Assembly: GCA_023807065.1 (NCBI GenBank)
Contig: JAJJLU010003872.1
Location: 1-26,325, forward strand
Direction: 5' to 3'
DNA: 26,325 bases
From: Isotricha intestinalis
Taxonomy: Eukaryota; Ciliophora; Litostomatea; Vestibuliferida; Isotrichidae
This document shows, in pieces, positions 17,983 through 26,325 of this stretch. The notes beneath the pieces were generated by a model that saw only the letters and a program-made list of their open reading frames with translations, ran no database searches and had not been told where the DNA came from. Positions within the stretch are counted from its first letter, which is position 1; each line of letters begins with the position of its first letter. A program made the translations under genes and the position numbers.

Positions 17983-19325
17983 ATGGAACATAAAATTAAA
18001 GAATATTTAAAACTAATAATAAATAATGAAAAATTATCAAAATCATTGATGAATTATTTAAATAAAGATGATATATGTAATTTATTACTTTGTTCAAAAG
18101 ACATTAATTCCAAATTAGAGCAAAGAAATCAATTATTATTAGAAATTATAATTGATTCAAGAATACCGTAAGTATATTTTATATTAATTATAGGTTATCA
18201 GATATTATTTTTAATAAGGAAAATCATTTTGATAAAACAAACTTTGATGTAAATGAAGAAATATCAAAAAAAACTGATTTAATATTTTCAAATTTTCAAA
18301 ATAGAAATAAAGGATTAATAATTTTTTATTTATTTTCTTTTCTTATTCTTGGATTAGATATGACCTCACTTTTTATATCTATGAAATATAAAAAAGATGT
18401 TAAAACAGATAATAAAACATCTTCTTTATTTATTATTTTTCCTTCTTTTATTGAGTGGATTGTTACAATTGTTATTCTTTTTTTATATATAAAAAGAGAA
18501 CAAAATGCAAAAAAGGAAATTCAAAATATTATTGATTCATATATAAATAAAAAGAAAATGAAATATGCAATTGAATCTAATATTAAAAATTTATCTAAAA
18601 AATTAAGAATGAAATCTCAATATTATGAATATACTTTTTTTAAAGATTTATTAATAGGAATTATACTATTTTTTATTCCTCTTGCTTTAAAAGTTATATT
18701 CTTTAAGAAAGTAACCAATAGATTTGTTTTTTTAATTTCATCATTATTTTTTTATGGAATAATGTTTATGAAAAGTCTATTAAAAATAATAATATTAAAA
18801 ACTAAAAAAAGATTTCAAACAAAAAGAAATAATGTTAATTATTATGAAAAAAAATATCCAAGAAATGAAGGAGTTTATTTAATAAAACAAAATATTCAAA
18901 ATTTTAGTTCAATTTTTTCAGAAAATTATATGAATTTTTCGTATTTTTTTTGTAAATTTTTTTTTGGACTTTTATTTATTCTTTATTTTACTCAAATAGG
19001 AGAAAAAATAGATGACCCAATAAAAGGATGTTCTTGGAAAATATTATTTATTCCAATATATATTTTATATGGACCAATATTAGCATATACAATCATTCAT
19101 TTAATTTCAGTTTATTCCTATTTTAAAGCAAAAATAATAATATTATTTTTTACCGTTTTTCCTTCTATTTTTGCCTTCATGTTAAATGGTATTTTAATTC
19201 CTATGATTTTAGAAAAAAGAATTGAAGTTTCACCATATATCATCCCTATATCTTTTTTTGGTGGAACTCTTTTTTTGGGAATTCATTTAACAATAGTTTC
19301 TTGTAAAATTACTGATAATAAATGA
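17983..19325 (+). CDS. F-box-like multi-pass membrane protein, spliced
   Basis: Exons 17983-18167 and 18194-19325 join in frame to give 438 aa. The N-terminus (about residues 15-50, SKSLMNYLNKDDICNLLLCSKDIN) resembles an F-box helix pattern, which would bind Skp1. About eight hydrophobic segments follow, the first inside the region that only splicing makes continuous (LIIFYLFSFLILGLDM). Near the end, DPIKGCSWKILFIPIYIL looks like the W-x-x-x-F-x-P pattern of TMEM185/FAM11-type proteins. Plausible roles are as a membrane-anchored ubiquitin ligase adaptor or as an uncharacterised protist membrane protein. The stop is TGA after TDNK. Both the F-box and TMEM185 calls are tentative; the gene model itself is firm. 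Confidence 0.72.
18168..18193 (+). other. 26-nt spliceosomal intron
   Basis: It begins GTAAGT, the ideal U1 target, and ends ATTATAG. Without removal the first frame stops at once at TAA (18169-18171 read in the intron's other phase). With removal, the frame continues 59 codons without a stop to the ATG at 18360 and beyond. The length is 3n+2. Confidence 0.88.
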
Positions 19326-19446
19326 AAAATTTCTTCTTTTGGTTTTTTCATTTATAAATATCATTAAATAAAAGTTTTATTATTATATTATTAATATTAT
19401 ATGATATATAAATTATGAAATATTAATATTTTTATTTATTTTTTTT

Positions 19447-20754
19447 ATGACTATTGAAGAAATAAAAGATTTTAGTAAAGGATTTCCATTTAAAGCAGTT
19501 ACTATCTTTTTATCTTTATTAAAATTTTCAATTAAAAAATATATAGAATTTAGACAATATAGAAGAATTAGTACTGAAAAACCTCTTCCAAAAGAATTAA
19601 AAGATTTAGAAATAGACGAAAAAAAATATAAAGAAAGTAATGTTTATTCAAAAGCAAAAATGGAATTTCATTTTGTTGAAAGTTTCTTTTCAATTTTCAT
19701 AGAAACTACATTATTAGTTTTTAATTATTATGCATTTTTATGGGAATTATCTAGAAGAACAGCATTAAAATTAAAATTTAATCCAAATAATGAATATATA
19801 TTATGTTATATATTTACTGGATTTGAATTTATAAGATCTTCAATATTAGATATTCCTTTTTCATATTATAAAACCTTTATTTTAGAAGAAAAATTTGGTT
19901 TTAATAAAACAACAATGAAAATTTACATAACAGATATAATAAAAACATTAATTCTTCAAATATTATTTTTACCGTTAGGAATAGATGTAATAATATTTGC
20001 TATAATAAAAGGAGGAAAATATTTTTATGTTTATGCAGAAATAACTTGTTTATGTTTAGTATTTATTTTTATGTGGGCTTATCCAAATATAATTGCACCC
20101 TTATTTAATAAATTTTCAGAATTAGAGAAAGGAGAAATTAGAGAAAAAATAGAAAAAATGGCAGAAAAAGTTGAATATCCTTTAAAAAAAATATATGTTG
20201 TTGATCAATCAACAAGATCTGCACATTCAAATGCATATTTATATGGTATTGGAAAAAATAAAAGAATTGTTTTATTTGATACATTAATTAAAAATTTACT
20301 TCCTGAAGAAATTGAAGCTGTTTTAGGACATGAATTAGGGCATTGGAAAAAATCCCATAATATTAAATTACTTTGTTTTTCTTCTTTTCATATTTTTATT
20401 TTATTTTATATTTTTGGATATTTTATTGGTAATGAAAAAGTATTTGTTAGTTTTGGTTTTAAAAATATTTCTATATTAATTGGATTAACTTTATATATGA
20501 GTTTATATGATCCTATTTCTTATTTTGTTGAAATTTTACAAAATTTTTTAACTAGAATTTGTGAATATGAAGCAGATGCTTTTGCTTTTCAATTAGGTTA
20601 TGGAGATTTATTAAAAAGTGGTCTTAAAAAATTATTTGAAAAAAATTTATCTGATATGGATCCTGATCCTTTATATTCTGCTGTTAATCATTCTCATCCT
20701 ACTTTTATTGAAAGAGCTCAAGAATTAGATAGACTTAAACAAAAAACTAAATAA
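19447..20754 (+). CDS. STE24: CaaX prenyl protease Ste24 (ZMPSTE24)
   Basis: This zinc metalloprotease of the ER and inner nuclear membrane cuts the -aaX tripeptide from prenylated proteins (family M48A). It has 435 aa, the usual size. The zinc motif HELGHW lies at residues 295-300 and the third ligand in EYEADAF at about 373. SNAYLYG, which lines the substrate cleft, is present, as is the C-terminal NHSHPTFIERAQELD. Several membrane helices surround the site (TM starts near 15, 80, 115, 160, 195, 310 and 345). No intron is needed. A CaaX-tailed GTPase (8941-9747) in the same window would be a candidate substrate, but their distance shows no special link. Confidence 0.96.
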   Translation: MTIEEIKDFSKGFPFKAVTIFLSLLKFSIKKYIEFRQYRRISTEKPLPKELKDLEIDEKKYKESNVYSKAKMEFHFVESFFSIFIETTLLVFNYYAFLWELSRRTALKLKFNPNNEYILCYIFTGFEFIRSSILDIPFSYYKTFILEEKFGFNKTTMKIYITDIIKTLILQILFLPLGIDVIIFAIIKGGKYFYVYAEITCLCLVFIFMWAYPNIIAPLFNKFSELEKGEIREKIEKMAEKVEYPLKKIYVVDQSTRSAHSNAYLYGIGKNKRIVLFDTLIKNLLPEEIEAVLGHELGHWKKSHNIKLLCFSSFHIFILFYIFGYFIGNEKVFVSFGFKNISILIGLTLYMSLYDPISYFVEILQNFLTRICEYEADAFAFQLGYGDLLKSGLKKLFEKNLSDMDPDPLYSAVNHSHPTFIERAQELDRLKQKTK

Positions 20755-20841
20755 ATTTATTTAATTGTTTTTTAGAAAAATATAATTGTTTTATAGTTTT
20801 TGATTATATAATTTTATATTTACAATAAATGTTATTGTTAA

Positions 20842-22050
20842 TTAAATTAATGACACATTACATTTTTCATTTGTAGAGTATTTATGTATTATTGCTTTTA
20901 AATTTGTTTTATTAATATTATTTATCATAAAACATAAATCTTTAGCACATTTTTTAAAAGATTTTTTATCATATCCCGAATGAATTTTTAAAGTATTATT
21001 CCAACATTCACTGAATTTAAAAAATTTTCTTGTTAAATAAACAGCACTACAAGCTTTTATCAAAGAATTATATTTATAAAAAATAGGGTCAAACAAAGAT
21101 AATTCTAATATATATTTTGATAAGAAAATCATTTGATTATTTTTCATTTCAGAAACGAAAGTTAATCTATCTAAAAAAATTAAAGGAGAAATATGAATAA
21201 TATTGAAATTAAAAGATGATAAAATTTTATATTCCATAGAAATGATTTGTTCTTTTGAAAAAATATGTTTTGTAATATAAATATAATCAGTTATTTCAGG
21301 TGGTTCTACTTCTTCATATTTTCCAGCAATAAATAAACAAGTTATACCAAGTAATAAAAATTCAATATCATTTTTAATTTTTATATTTGAATCTGATAAA
21401 TATCTATCAATTAAATTTACTGTTAAATAAAGTGTTTCATCTATTAGTTCAAATTTTTCATGAATATATATAAGATTATTAATTAATAATGCTCTTTTTG
21501 ATTTTGAAATATTATTTTGATTTTTAAGAAGATTTTCACTTAATTTTGGTTCATTTAAATATTGAAAATGTTTTAGAAATCTAAATATGTCATTTGAATA
21601 TTCTAAAACAAAATTAGGTTGATTTCTCACAATTAATTCACAAGATTCTAAAAGAATATCTTTAAAAGGGTCTTTTAATTCTATTTGAGGAAAAGGATTA
21701 AAATAGTATTTATTTATATCGTAAAAATCTTCTTTTAATTTTTTAACTTTGGAATAAATCAATTCATTTTTTGATGAATAAGGAATTATATTTTTTGGTG
21801 TTTCAAAATTATTTATATTTTCTTTATTAGATAATCTTTTTTTTTGATTTGATATTTTATTCTTTTTCATTTTTACTTGAGGAATAAAAAGATTAATTTG
21901 TTCTGGATTTTCTATAGAATTTATTGCATTTTGATATAATTTACTATTATTATTTATTTTGTTTATAAATTGATTTATTAAAAAATAATTTTGTTTATTT
22001 GAAATATTATTTGAATTATGAAAGAATGAAGTGAAATATTTTTCTGACAT
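20842..22050 (-). CDS. Mitotic-type (A/B-like) cyclin
   Basis: This is a regulatory subunit of a cyclin-dependent kinase, 402 aa. A disordered Asn/Lys-rich leader (1-140) precedes the N-terminal cyclin box (about 150-283). The box contains IHEKFELIDETLYLTVNLIDRYL, GITCLFIAGKYEEVEPPEI and MEYKILSSFNF, followed by the C-terminal box (ISPLIFLDRLTFVS onward). The normally strict MRAILVDWL helix start reads RALLINNLIYIHEKF, so the Asp-Trp pair is lost. A KEN tripeptide at residues 76-78 could be an APC/C degron, although in a Lys/Asn-rich leader it may be chance. The A/B type is inferred from the DETLYLTVNLIDRYL and KYEE blocks; the specific class is uncertain. The end lies 87 bp from the convergent Ste24 gene. 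Confidence 0.9.
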   Translation of the reverse strand: MSEKYFTSFFHNSNNISNKQNYFLINQFINKINNNSKLYQNAINSIENPEQINLFIPQVKMKKNKISNQKKRLSNKENINNFETPKNIIPYSSKNELIYSKVKKLKEDFYDINKYYFNPFPQIELKDPFKDILLESCELIVRNQPNFVLEYSNDIFRFLKHFQYLNEPKLSENLLKNQNNISKSKRALLINNLIYIHEKFELIDETLYLTVNLIDRYLSDSNIKIKNDIEFLLLGITCLFIAGKYEEVEPPEITDYIYITKHIFSKEQIISMEYKILSSFNFNIIHISPLIFLDRLTFVSEMKNNQMIFLSKYILELSLFDPIFYKYNSLIKACSAVYLTRKFFKFSECWNNTLKIHSGYDKKSFKKCAKDLCFMINNINKTNLKAIIHKYSTNEKCNVSLI

Positions 22051-22110
22051 TTTATTTAACTAAAAATTAACAAAAAATTAGAAAATAAAATAATTTTTAT
22101 TAATTATTAA

Positions 22111-23256
22111 TTATTTATTAATTTGAAATAATTTTGTTTTTTCTAATAACAAAGTTAATTGTTTATTTTCCCAATTTAAAATACTTTTAATTAAAATTTG
22201 AAGTATAATAATTATATTTCTTATACATAAATTCCAATTTTTATCTGTTTTTTCAGATAAATCACATAAAATAGAAAATTTATTGATTGAATTTTCCCCA
22301 ATTTCAAAATCAGTATTTAAGTTTTGAATTGAAAGATCAAATCTCTGATATTTTTTAATTAAAACTTTTAAAATTCTCAAATAAATTTTCATAGATTGAT
22401 TTAATTTTTCAATTTTCTTTTTATTGTTTTCAGTAGGAACTTCTGAATAAAAAAGATATTGTCCTCTAGTTTTATCATTAAAATCAATAATATATGAATG
22501 ATCAAGAGCATAATATATTTTAAAATTATGTTCATCATTCATATTTAATATTTTATTTGCTCTATAATTTAAAATAGTAGTCAGGAATATTATATGTCCC
22601 CAACCACAATAAATTTCAGAAAATTTAAAGTTATTATCTGAATAATACATTTTTATTCCATTTATTGTACCATAATTTTCAGTAACTTCTAAATCAAATA
22701 ATAATTTAAATATATTTGTTTTTAATAAATTAATTTGAATATTTTCATTAATTGATAAATTCACTTTTTCACAATTTAAATTTTTAGAAAGTAAAGTCAT
22801 TTCATTTTCTAATCTTTCAAAATTTGACCAAATTTTTTCTTCACTGGTTTTTAATTTTTTTAATTCTATTAATTGATTTTCTATTTCTTCTTCTAATTCT
22901 TTTTGAGTTTTTTTTAAAGATATAAAAGTTTCCATTGATTTATTATTTTCAACTTGAAAATCTTCTATATTAGATTCCAATTGAGAAGAAAAAATTGTAT
23001 CTTCTAAATGTTTATCTATTAATTTTATTATATTATCTATATCATTTGTTTTCTTTTGTATTCTTTCTAATTCCTCTTTTTTTTGTTTAATTAATTCTTT
23101 ATAACAATTTGAACATGTTTCATTTTCAATTATTTTTTTTAAAGCATCATTCTGTCCTTGTTTATTTTCAGAGTCAATAATAGAAAAACCTTTAAATTCA
23201 ATTTCTTTTAATTTTTTACAATACTTGCAAGTAAAAGTACAATTCATATAGTTCAA
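22111..23256 (-). CDS. BECN1: Beclin-1/Atg6/Vps30 autophagy protein
   Basis: This is a subunit of the class III PI3-kinase complexes that start autophagosomes and act in endosome sorting, 381 aa. Two Cys pairs, CKYC (10-13) and CSNC (48-51), match the CxxC zinc pairs of Beclin N-termini. A coiled coil spans about 55-155 and would pair with Atg14 or UVRAG-type partners. The evolutionarily conserved/BARA domain begins near 163, with NYGTINGIKM and the signature IYCGWGHIIFLTTIL, and ends with NWNLCIRNIIIILQILIKSILNWE. Compared with human (450 aa) the N-terminus is short, and I find no BH3 motif, which fits protist and yeast forms. No intron is needed. It lies in tandem, 60 bp upstream of the cyclin gene in the direction of transcription. 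Confidence 0.93.
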   Translation of the reverse strand: MNYMNCTFTCKYCKKLKEIEFKGFSIIDSENKQGQNDALKKIIENETCSNCYKELIKQKKEELERIQKKTNDIDNIIKLIDKHLEDTIFSSQLESNIEDFQVENNKSMETFISLKKTQKELEEEIENQLIELKKLKTSEEKIWSNFERLENEMTLLSKNLNCEKVNLSINENIQINLLKTNIFKLLFDLEVTENYGTINGIKMYYSDNNFKFSEIYCGWGHIIFLTTILNYRANKILNMNDEHNFKIYYALDHSYIIDFNDKTRGQYLFYSEVPTENNKKKIEKLNQSMKIYLRILKVLIKKYQRFDLSIQNLNTDFEIGENSINKFSILCDLSEKTDKNWNLCIRNIIIILQILIKSILNWENKQLTLLLEKTKLFQINK

Positions 23257-23392
23257 AAAAAATAATAAAATAAATATAAAATAAAAGTTTTATATATTTA
23301 ATATTTTTTATAATTATATAATAACTTAAGATTTTATAAATCTATATTAGTAGAATAGAAACTTATATTGAATTATACAATAAAATACTCTA

Positions 23393-24004
23393 TTAATGTT
23401 TATATTTTACATGGTAGTTTAATGCTGATTTAGATGCAAATTCTTTTTTACATTCATCGATATAACATTTATAAGGAAAAATAAAAGTATGAAATATTCT
23501 TTCATGATAAGTTTTTCCATTTCTGTGTGTGAATTTCCTGTGACAATATGAACATTCATATGTTTTATGATTTAAATGAGTATTTTTAAAATGAAGTATT
23601 TGATTTTCTCTAGTTAAAAATTGTTTTCCACATAAACATTTATATATTTTTTTCTTTTTTTTTCTTTTTATATCTCTCTCTTCTTTTGGTTTTTTTTTTG
23701 TTTTTTTTATCAAAAATATTTTTTTTAATTTTTTTTCAGAAGAATTATTCATACTTTTATTTAATTCAAATTCTTTCTTTTTACAAAAATTAAATATATT
23801 ATTTTCTGTATTTGAATCATTCTCTATATATTTTATTGTACTGTTATATAATTTATTTTCATTATTATTACAACATTCATTATCTTTTTCAATAATCTTA
23901 TCAAAAGGAAATTCTTCATCGATTAAATTTAAATCAAAAAATGATTCTTCATACAGTTCTTTTTCGTTAAAAACATTTATAAAATAAGGCTCTGGGAAAA
24001 TCAT
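23393..24004 (-). CDS. C2H2 zinc-finger protein, three fingers
   Basis: This is a probable nucleic-acid-binding protein of 203 aa. An acidic, Asn-rich N-terminus is followed by a long basic run (about 94-119) that would serve as a nuclear signal. Three C-terminal fingers follow. Finger 1 is unusual, with Cys123-x-Cys125 and His139/His143. Finger 2 has Cys151/Cys154 and His167/His172. Finger 3 has Cys180/Cys185 and His198/His203, ending at the final residue. The linkers are not the strict TGEKP type. A transcription factor is the likely role, but its targets are unknown. It is on the minus strand between the Beclin and transporter genes, with its own spacers of 136 and 98 bp. Confidence 0.9.
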   Translation of the reverse strand: MIFPEPYFINVFNEKELYEESFFDLNLIDEEFPFDKIIEKDNECCNNNENKLYNSTIKYIENDSNTENNIFNFCKKKEFELNKSMNNSSEKKLKKIFLIKKTKKKPKEERDIKRKKKKKIYKCLCGKQFLTRENQILHFKNTHLNHKTYECSYCHRKFTHRNGKTYHERIFHTFIFPYKCYIDECKKEFASKSALNYHVKYKH

Positions 24005-24102
24005 TTTTATTAAAATAAAAATTAATTTATTTTTATATTATTATCAATGAAAAAATAAAATATATACTTTTTATTGAATTAAATAAACATTAATTAAATA
24101 AT

Positions 24103-25635
24103 TTAATATAAATTTTCTTCATCTACTTTTTCTTTATCATCAATAAAAAAAGCAAATATTCCTCCTGTAATTAAAAAACTTCCAAAAATTAAAAGAAGGA
24201 ATTTTTCTCCAAAATAAAGAACAACAGGAACAAGAACAGAAGCTAATTTTCCAATAATATTAATTAATCCATTACAAGAAGATTTAATTATAGTAGGAAA
24301 AATTTCATTAGATAAAATACCTTGAATATTATAACCAGCAGAAATACAAAATGAAATAACACCAACAACAATACCTGAATAATTTATAATTTCATTTAAA
24401 TAATATTTTTGTAAAAAATGATATATAATAAAAAGTGCTCCTGATAAAAAAGAAGATGTTACCATTACAACTTTTCTTCCGAAACAATCTGAAATTATTC
24501 CACTTGATAAAAGTGATATCACTTCACCTATGAAATTCATAAAAAATCCATAATAAAAACTTTGCTTTGTTATTACATTTATTCCTAATAAAATTCCATA
24601 ATATGATATTGAAAATGTAAATGCTAAAAAACACATTGTTAATAATTTTTTTCTTTGAGATTTCATTAAAATTACATCAATATAATTATAAAATTTTTTT
24701 GTTTCTTTTTGGTCGGTTTTATTTTCTTGTTCAAGAGCTGATATATTTCCTTTTGTTGTTGGAGTCTCCATCATGGTATTTTCATTAATATTTGTATCAT
24801 TTACATTTTCCGAATTTGTGGAAACTAAACCTTCTAAATCTTCAATTGAATCATCATTAAATTTTGCTATAAATTCTAAAGCTTTTTTTAATTCATCATT
24901 TTTGTTTTGTGTAATTAACCATTTAGGACTTTCAACCATATATATTAAAGATAAAAGTAAAATTAAAGCAACTAATAAAGTAATAAATAATAAAATATAT
25001 AAAAGTTTATTGATAAAATAGAAATAAACCCCAGATAATATTCCTAAAATTGGAAACATTGAATTTGCTAAACTAATAGCAAAACCCACATGTTTTCCTC
25101 CTGAAAATTCAGATGTTATTACATTACATAAATATTTAGTGTAATTTAAAGTACCTGAAATAAAAAAAACAACCATTAAATGATATGGATTGAAAGTCAC
25201 AATTAAATTTAACATTGAAAATAAATTTAATATTACTAAAAAAATAAAAGTACTTTTTCTTCCGAATTTATCTGCAACAGGAGCTAAAATAAAAGAACCT
25301 ATCATTGCCCCTAAATAATATGCTGATTGAAAATTTCTTATAAAATCTTTCTTACTACAATATAATTCAAATTTTAAAACAAAATTATCAGTTGATAATG
25401 TTTTATTTATTGTTTCTTTTATATCAGATGCATTACAAAATATTTCTTGAGTACATTCTTCTGTTTTATTTAAAGATGTTGTATTTATACAATCAAATTC
25501 TGGGAATTTATTTAAAAGAGACATACTACATGATAAAAAATTTGAAGTACCAGCTACTAATATTATTATTATTCCTAATCTTGATACATATTTATGGCTT
25601 TTCAAAAAAATTTGATCTATTTTATCTTTTTCCAT
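24103..25635 (-). CDS. MFS transporter, SLC22/organic-ion type
   Basis: This is a membrane carrier of the major facilitator superfamily, 510 aa with about 12 membrane segments. A large loop between TM1 and TM2 (about 42-100) is rich in Cys and N-glycosylation sites, the mark of the SLC22/SV2 branch. The loop after TM2 holds PVADKFGRKS (119-128), and the matching one in the second half holds SDCFGRKV. After TM6 comes VESPKWLITQ, close to the PESPRWL signature of SLC22 and sugar porters. A hydrophilic central loop, Asn/Thr/Glu-rich, follows at about 255-310. Substrates are likely organic cations, anions or nutrients; the sequence does not tell which. The start ATG gives a short cytoplasmic N-terminus. 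Confidence 0.9.
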   Translation of the reverse strand: MEKDKIDQIFLKSHKYVSRLGIIIILVAGTSNFLSCSMSLLNKFPEFDCINTTSLNKTEECTQEIFCNASDIKETINKTLSTDNFVLKFELYCSKKDFIRNFQSAYYLGAMIGSFILAPVADKFGRKSTFIFLVILNLFSMLNLIVTFNPYHLMVVFFISGTLNYTKYLCNVITSEFSGGKHVGFAISLANSMFPILGILSGVYFYFINKLLYILLFITLLVALILLLSLIYMVESPKWLITQNKNDELKKALEFIAKFNDDSIEDLEGLVSTNSENVNDTNINENTMMETPTTKGNISALEQENKTDQKETKKFYNYIDVILMKSQRKKLLTMCFLAFTFSISYYGILLGINVITKQSFYYGFFMNFIGEVISLLSSGIISDCFGRKVVMVTSSFLSGALFIIYHFLQKYYLNEIINYSGIVVGVISFCISAGYNIQGILSNEIFPTIIKSSCNGLINIIGKLASVLVPVVLYFGEKFLLLIFGSFLITGGIFAFFIDDKEKVDEENLY

Positions 25636-26008
25636 TAATTAAAATATATTAAAATTAAATTTTTTTTGAAGTGGATTTGAAAAAAATAAATAATTTTTTT
25701 CAACAGATAATTCAATTTTTTTTGAAAAACATAGTTCAATTTTTAAGATTAAGAATTATATAATTTTTATTCTTTTTTTTTATTTTAAATCATTATATAT
25801 TTTCTTTTATTATTCATTAAAATAAAATAATAAATCCTTAATCATAGTTAATCATTAATTTATTTTATCTTTAATTTCGAAAATAAAACCCAATTTTAAA
25901 AAAATTAAAGATTACAATATTATCATTAAATAATATCTTAAAATTATTCTAGATTTAGTAAAAAAACTAATTAAAAAATTTTTTCAAAAAAATTATAAAA
26001 ATAAAATA
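25636..26008. other. AT-rich divergent spacer, no gene seen
   Basis: These 373 bp separate the start codons of the SLC22-like gene (minus) and the leishmanolysin-like gene (plus), so both promoters should lie here. I see A/T runs and no recognisable promoter element, RNA gene or open frame. The minus-strand frame across 25971-26189 is the complement of the protease gene. Confidence 0.5.
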
Positions 26009-26325
26009 ATGAACAATTCCTACAGAACAATTTATATATTAATCTTAATTCTTTTTTTCCAAAAAGTATTTTTGTCAAAACTTCCATTGAAAAAAAAAGT
26101 AAAGGTAATAGAAAATCCATATTCAAACAGAAATTTAACAGGTGATAAAGTGAGAAAAAGAAAAATGAGAATATACATAGAAAAATCATACATTCAATCC
26201 CAAAACAACTCTAGATATTCAATAGTAATAAATGCTTTAAATTCAGCGGCAAATTATTGGACAAAAATATTAAAAGTAGAAAGACTAACATATAAATTAA
26301 CAAATATATATTTTGATTCTTGTTT
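26009..26325 (+). CDS. Leishmanolysin-like (GP63) protease, 5' part only
   Basis: A 105-codon frame from ATG 26009 runs off the window edge. It starts with a signal peptide (SYRTIYILILILFFQKVFLS) and continues with a basic pro-region, then KMRIYIEKSYI and NALNSAANYWTKILKVERL. The pair 'R-I-Y-x-[D/E]' and 'A-x-x-x-W-x-x-I-L-K-V' is how the propeptide end of family M8 leishmanolysins reads, a family strongly expanded in ciliates and other protists. The HExxH zinc site would lie beyond the edge, so the protease call cannot be confirmed here. The protein would be secreted or surface-bound. Confidence 0.62.
   Translation, partial: MNNSYRTIYILILILFFQKVFLSKLPLKKKVKVIENPYSNRNLTGDKVRKRKMRIYIEKSYIQSQNNSRYSIVINALNSAANYWTKILKVERLTYKLTNIYFDSC

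Noticed and set aside
1..26325. Whole-window use of a reassigned code (TAA/TAG=Gln)
   Set aside because: RPS23 and many other genes end at TAA where their families end, and none of the intact genes carries internal TAA/TAG/TGA.
1..26325. Transposons, insertion sequences or viral genes
   Set aside because: No transposase, integrase, reverse transcriptase or capsid-like frame and no terminal repeats were seen on either strand.

Overview
This window looks like a gene-dense stretch of nuclear DNA from a very AT-rich unicellular eukaryote. The best fit is a ciliate-like alveolate, but that is an inference. The support is: eukaryote-only genes throughout; a polymerase III style tRNA with a T-run; extremely short GTA...TAG introns (24 and 26 nt, each required to join a clear protein); large coiled-coil proteins; a ciliate-style leishmanolysin; and very small spacers. 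The intact genes use the standard code. Gln is CAA/CAG, Trp is TGG, most genes stop at TAA, and TGA ends at least two (one right after a CaaX box). Most ciliates instead read TAA/TAG as Gln, so a ciliate would have to be one of the lineages that kept the standard code.

Layout. 1-3850: an HSP70 gene on the minus strand, flanked on both sides by stop-riddled coding-like segments (293-652 minus, 2918-3678 plus). 3849-8888: a USP deubiquitinase converging on a giant acidic coiled-coil gene that is split by one frameshift at an A11 run. 8941-14220: an odd small GTPase with a 24-nt intron and a CaaX tail, a coiled-coil protein, ribosomal protein uS12/RPS23 and a phosphatidylinositol 4-kinase III beta. 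14221-15320: tRNA-Thr(UGU) and a third decayed coding-like segment. 15321-20754: four plus-strand genes, namely an unknown disordered protein, an RMC1-like Mon1-Ccz1 subunit, an F-box-like multi-membrane-span protein with a 26-nt intron, and the Ste24 CaaX protease. 20842-25635: four minus-strand genes, namely a mitotic-type cyclin, Beclin-1/Atg6, a C2H2 zinc-finger protein and an SLC22-like transporter. 26009-end: the start of a secreted leishmanolysin-like protease, cut by the window edge.

Several genes share an endomembrane theme: PI4K-beta at the Golgi, Beclin in the PI3K complex, RMC1 in the Rab7 activator, a CaaX GTPase and the CaaX protease. Their spacing and mixed strands give no sign of an operon, so I treat this as coincidence unless synteny shows otherwise. 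The most unusual observations are the three intergenic segments that read like proteins only if TAA/TAG are taken as Gln and TGA as Trp, the tiny introns, and the GTPase that lacks a recognisable G3 (DxxG) motif.
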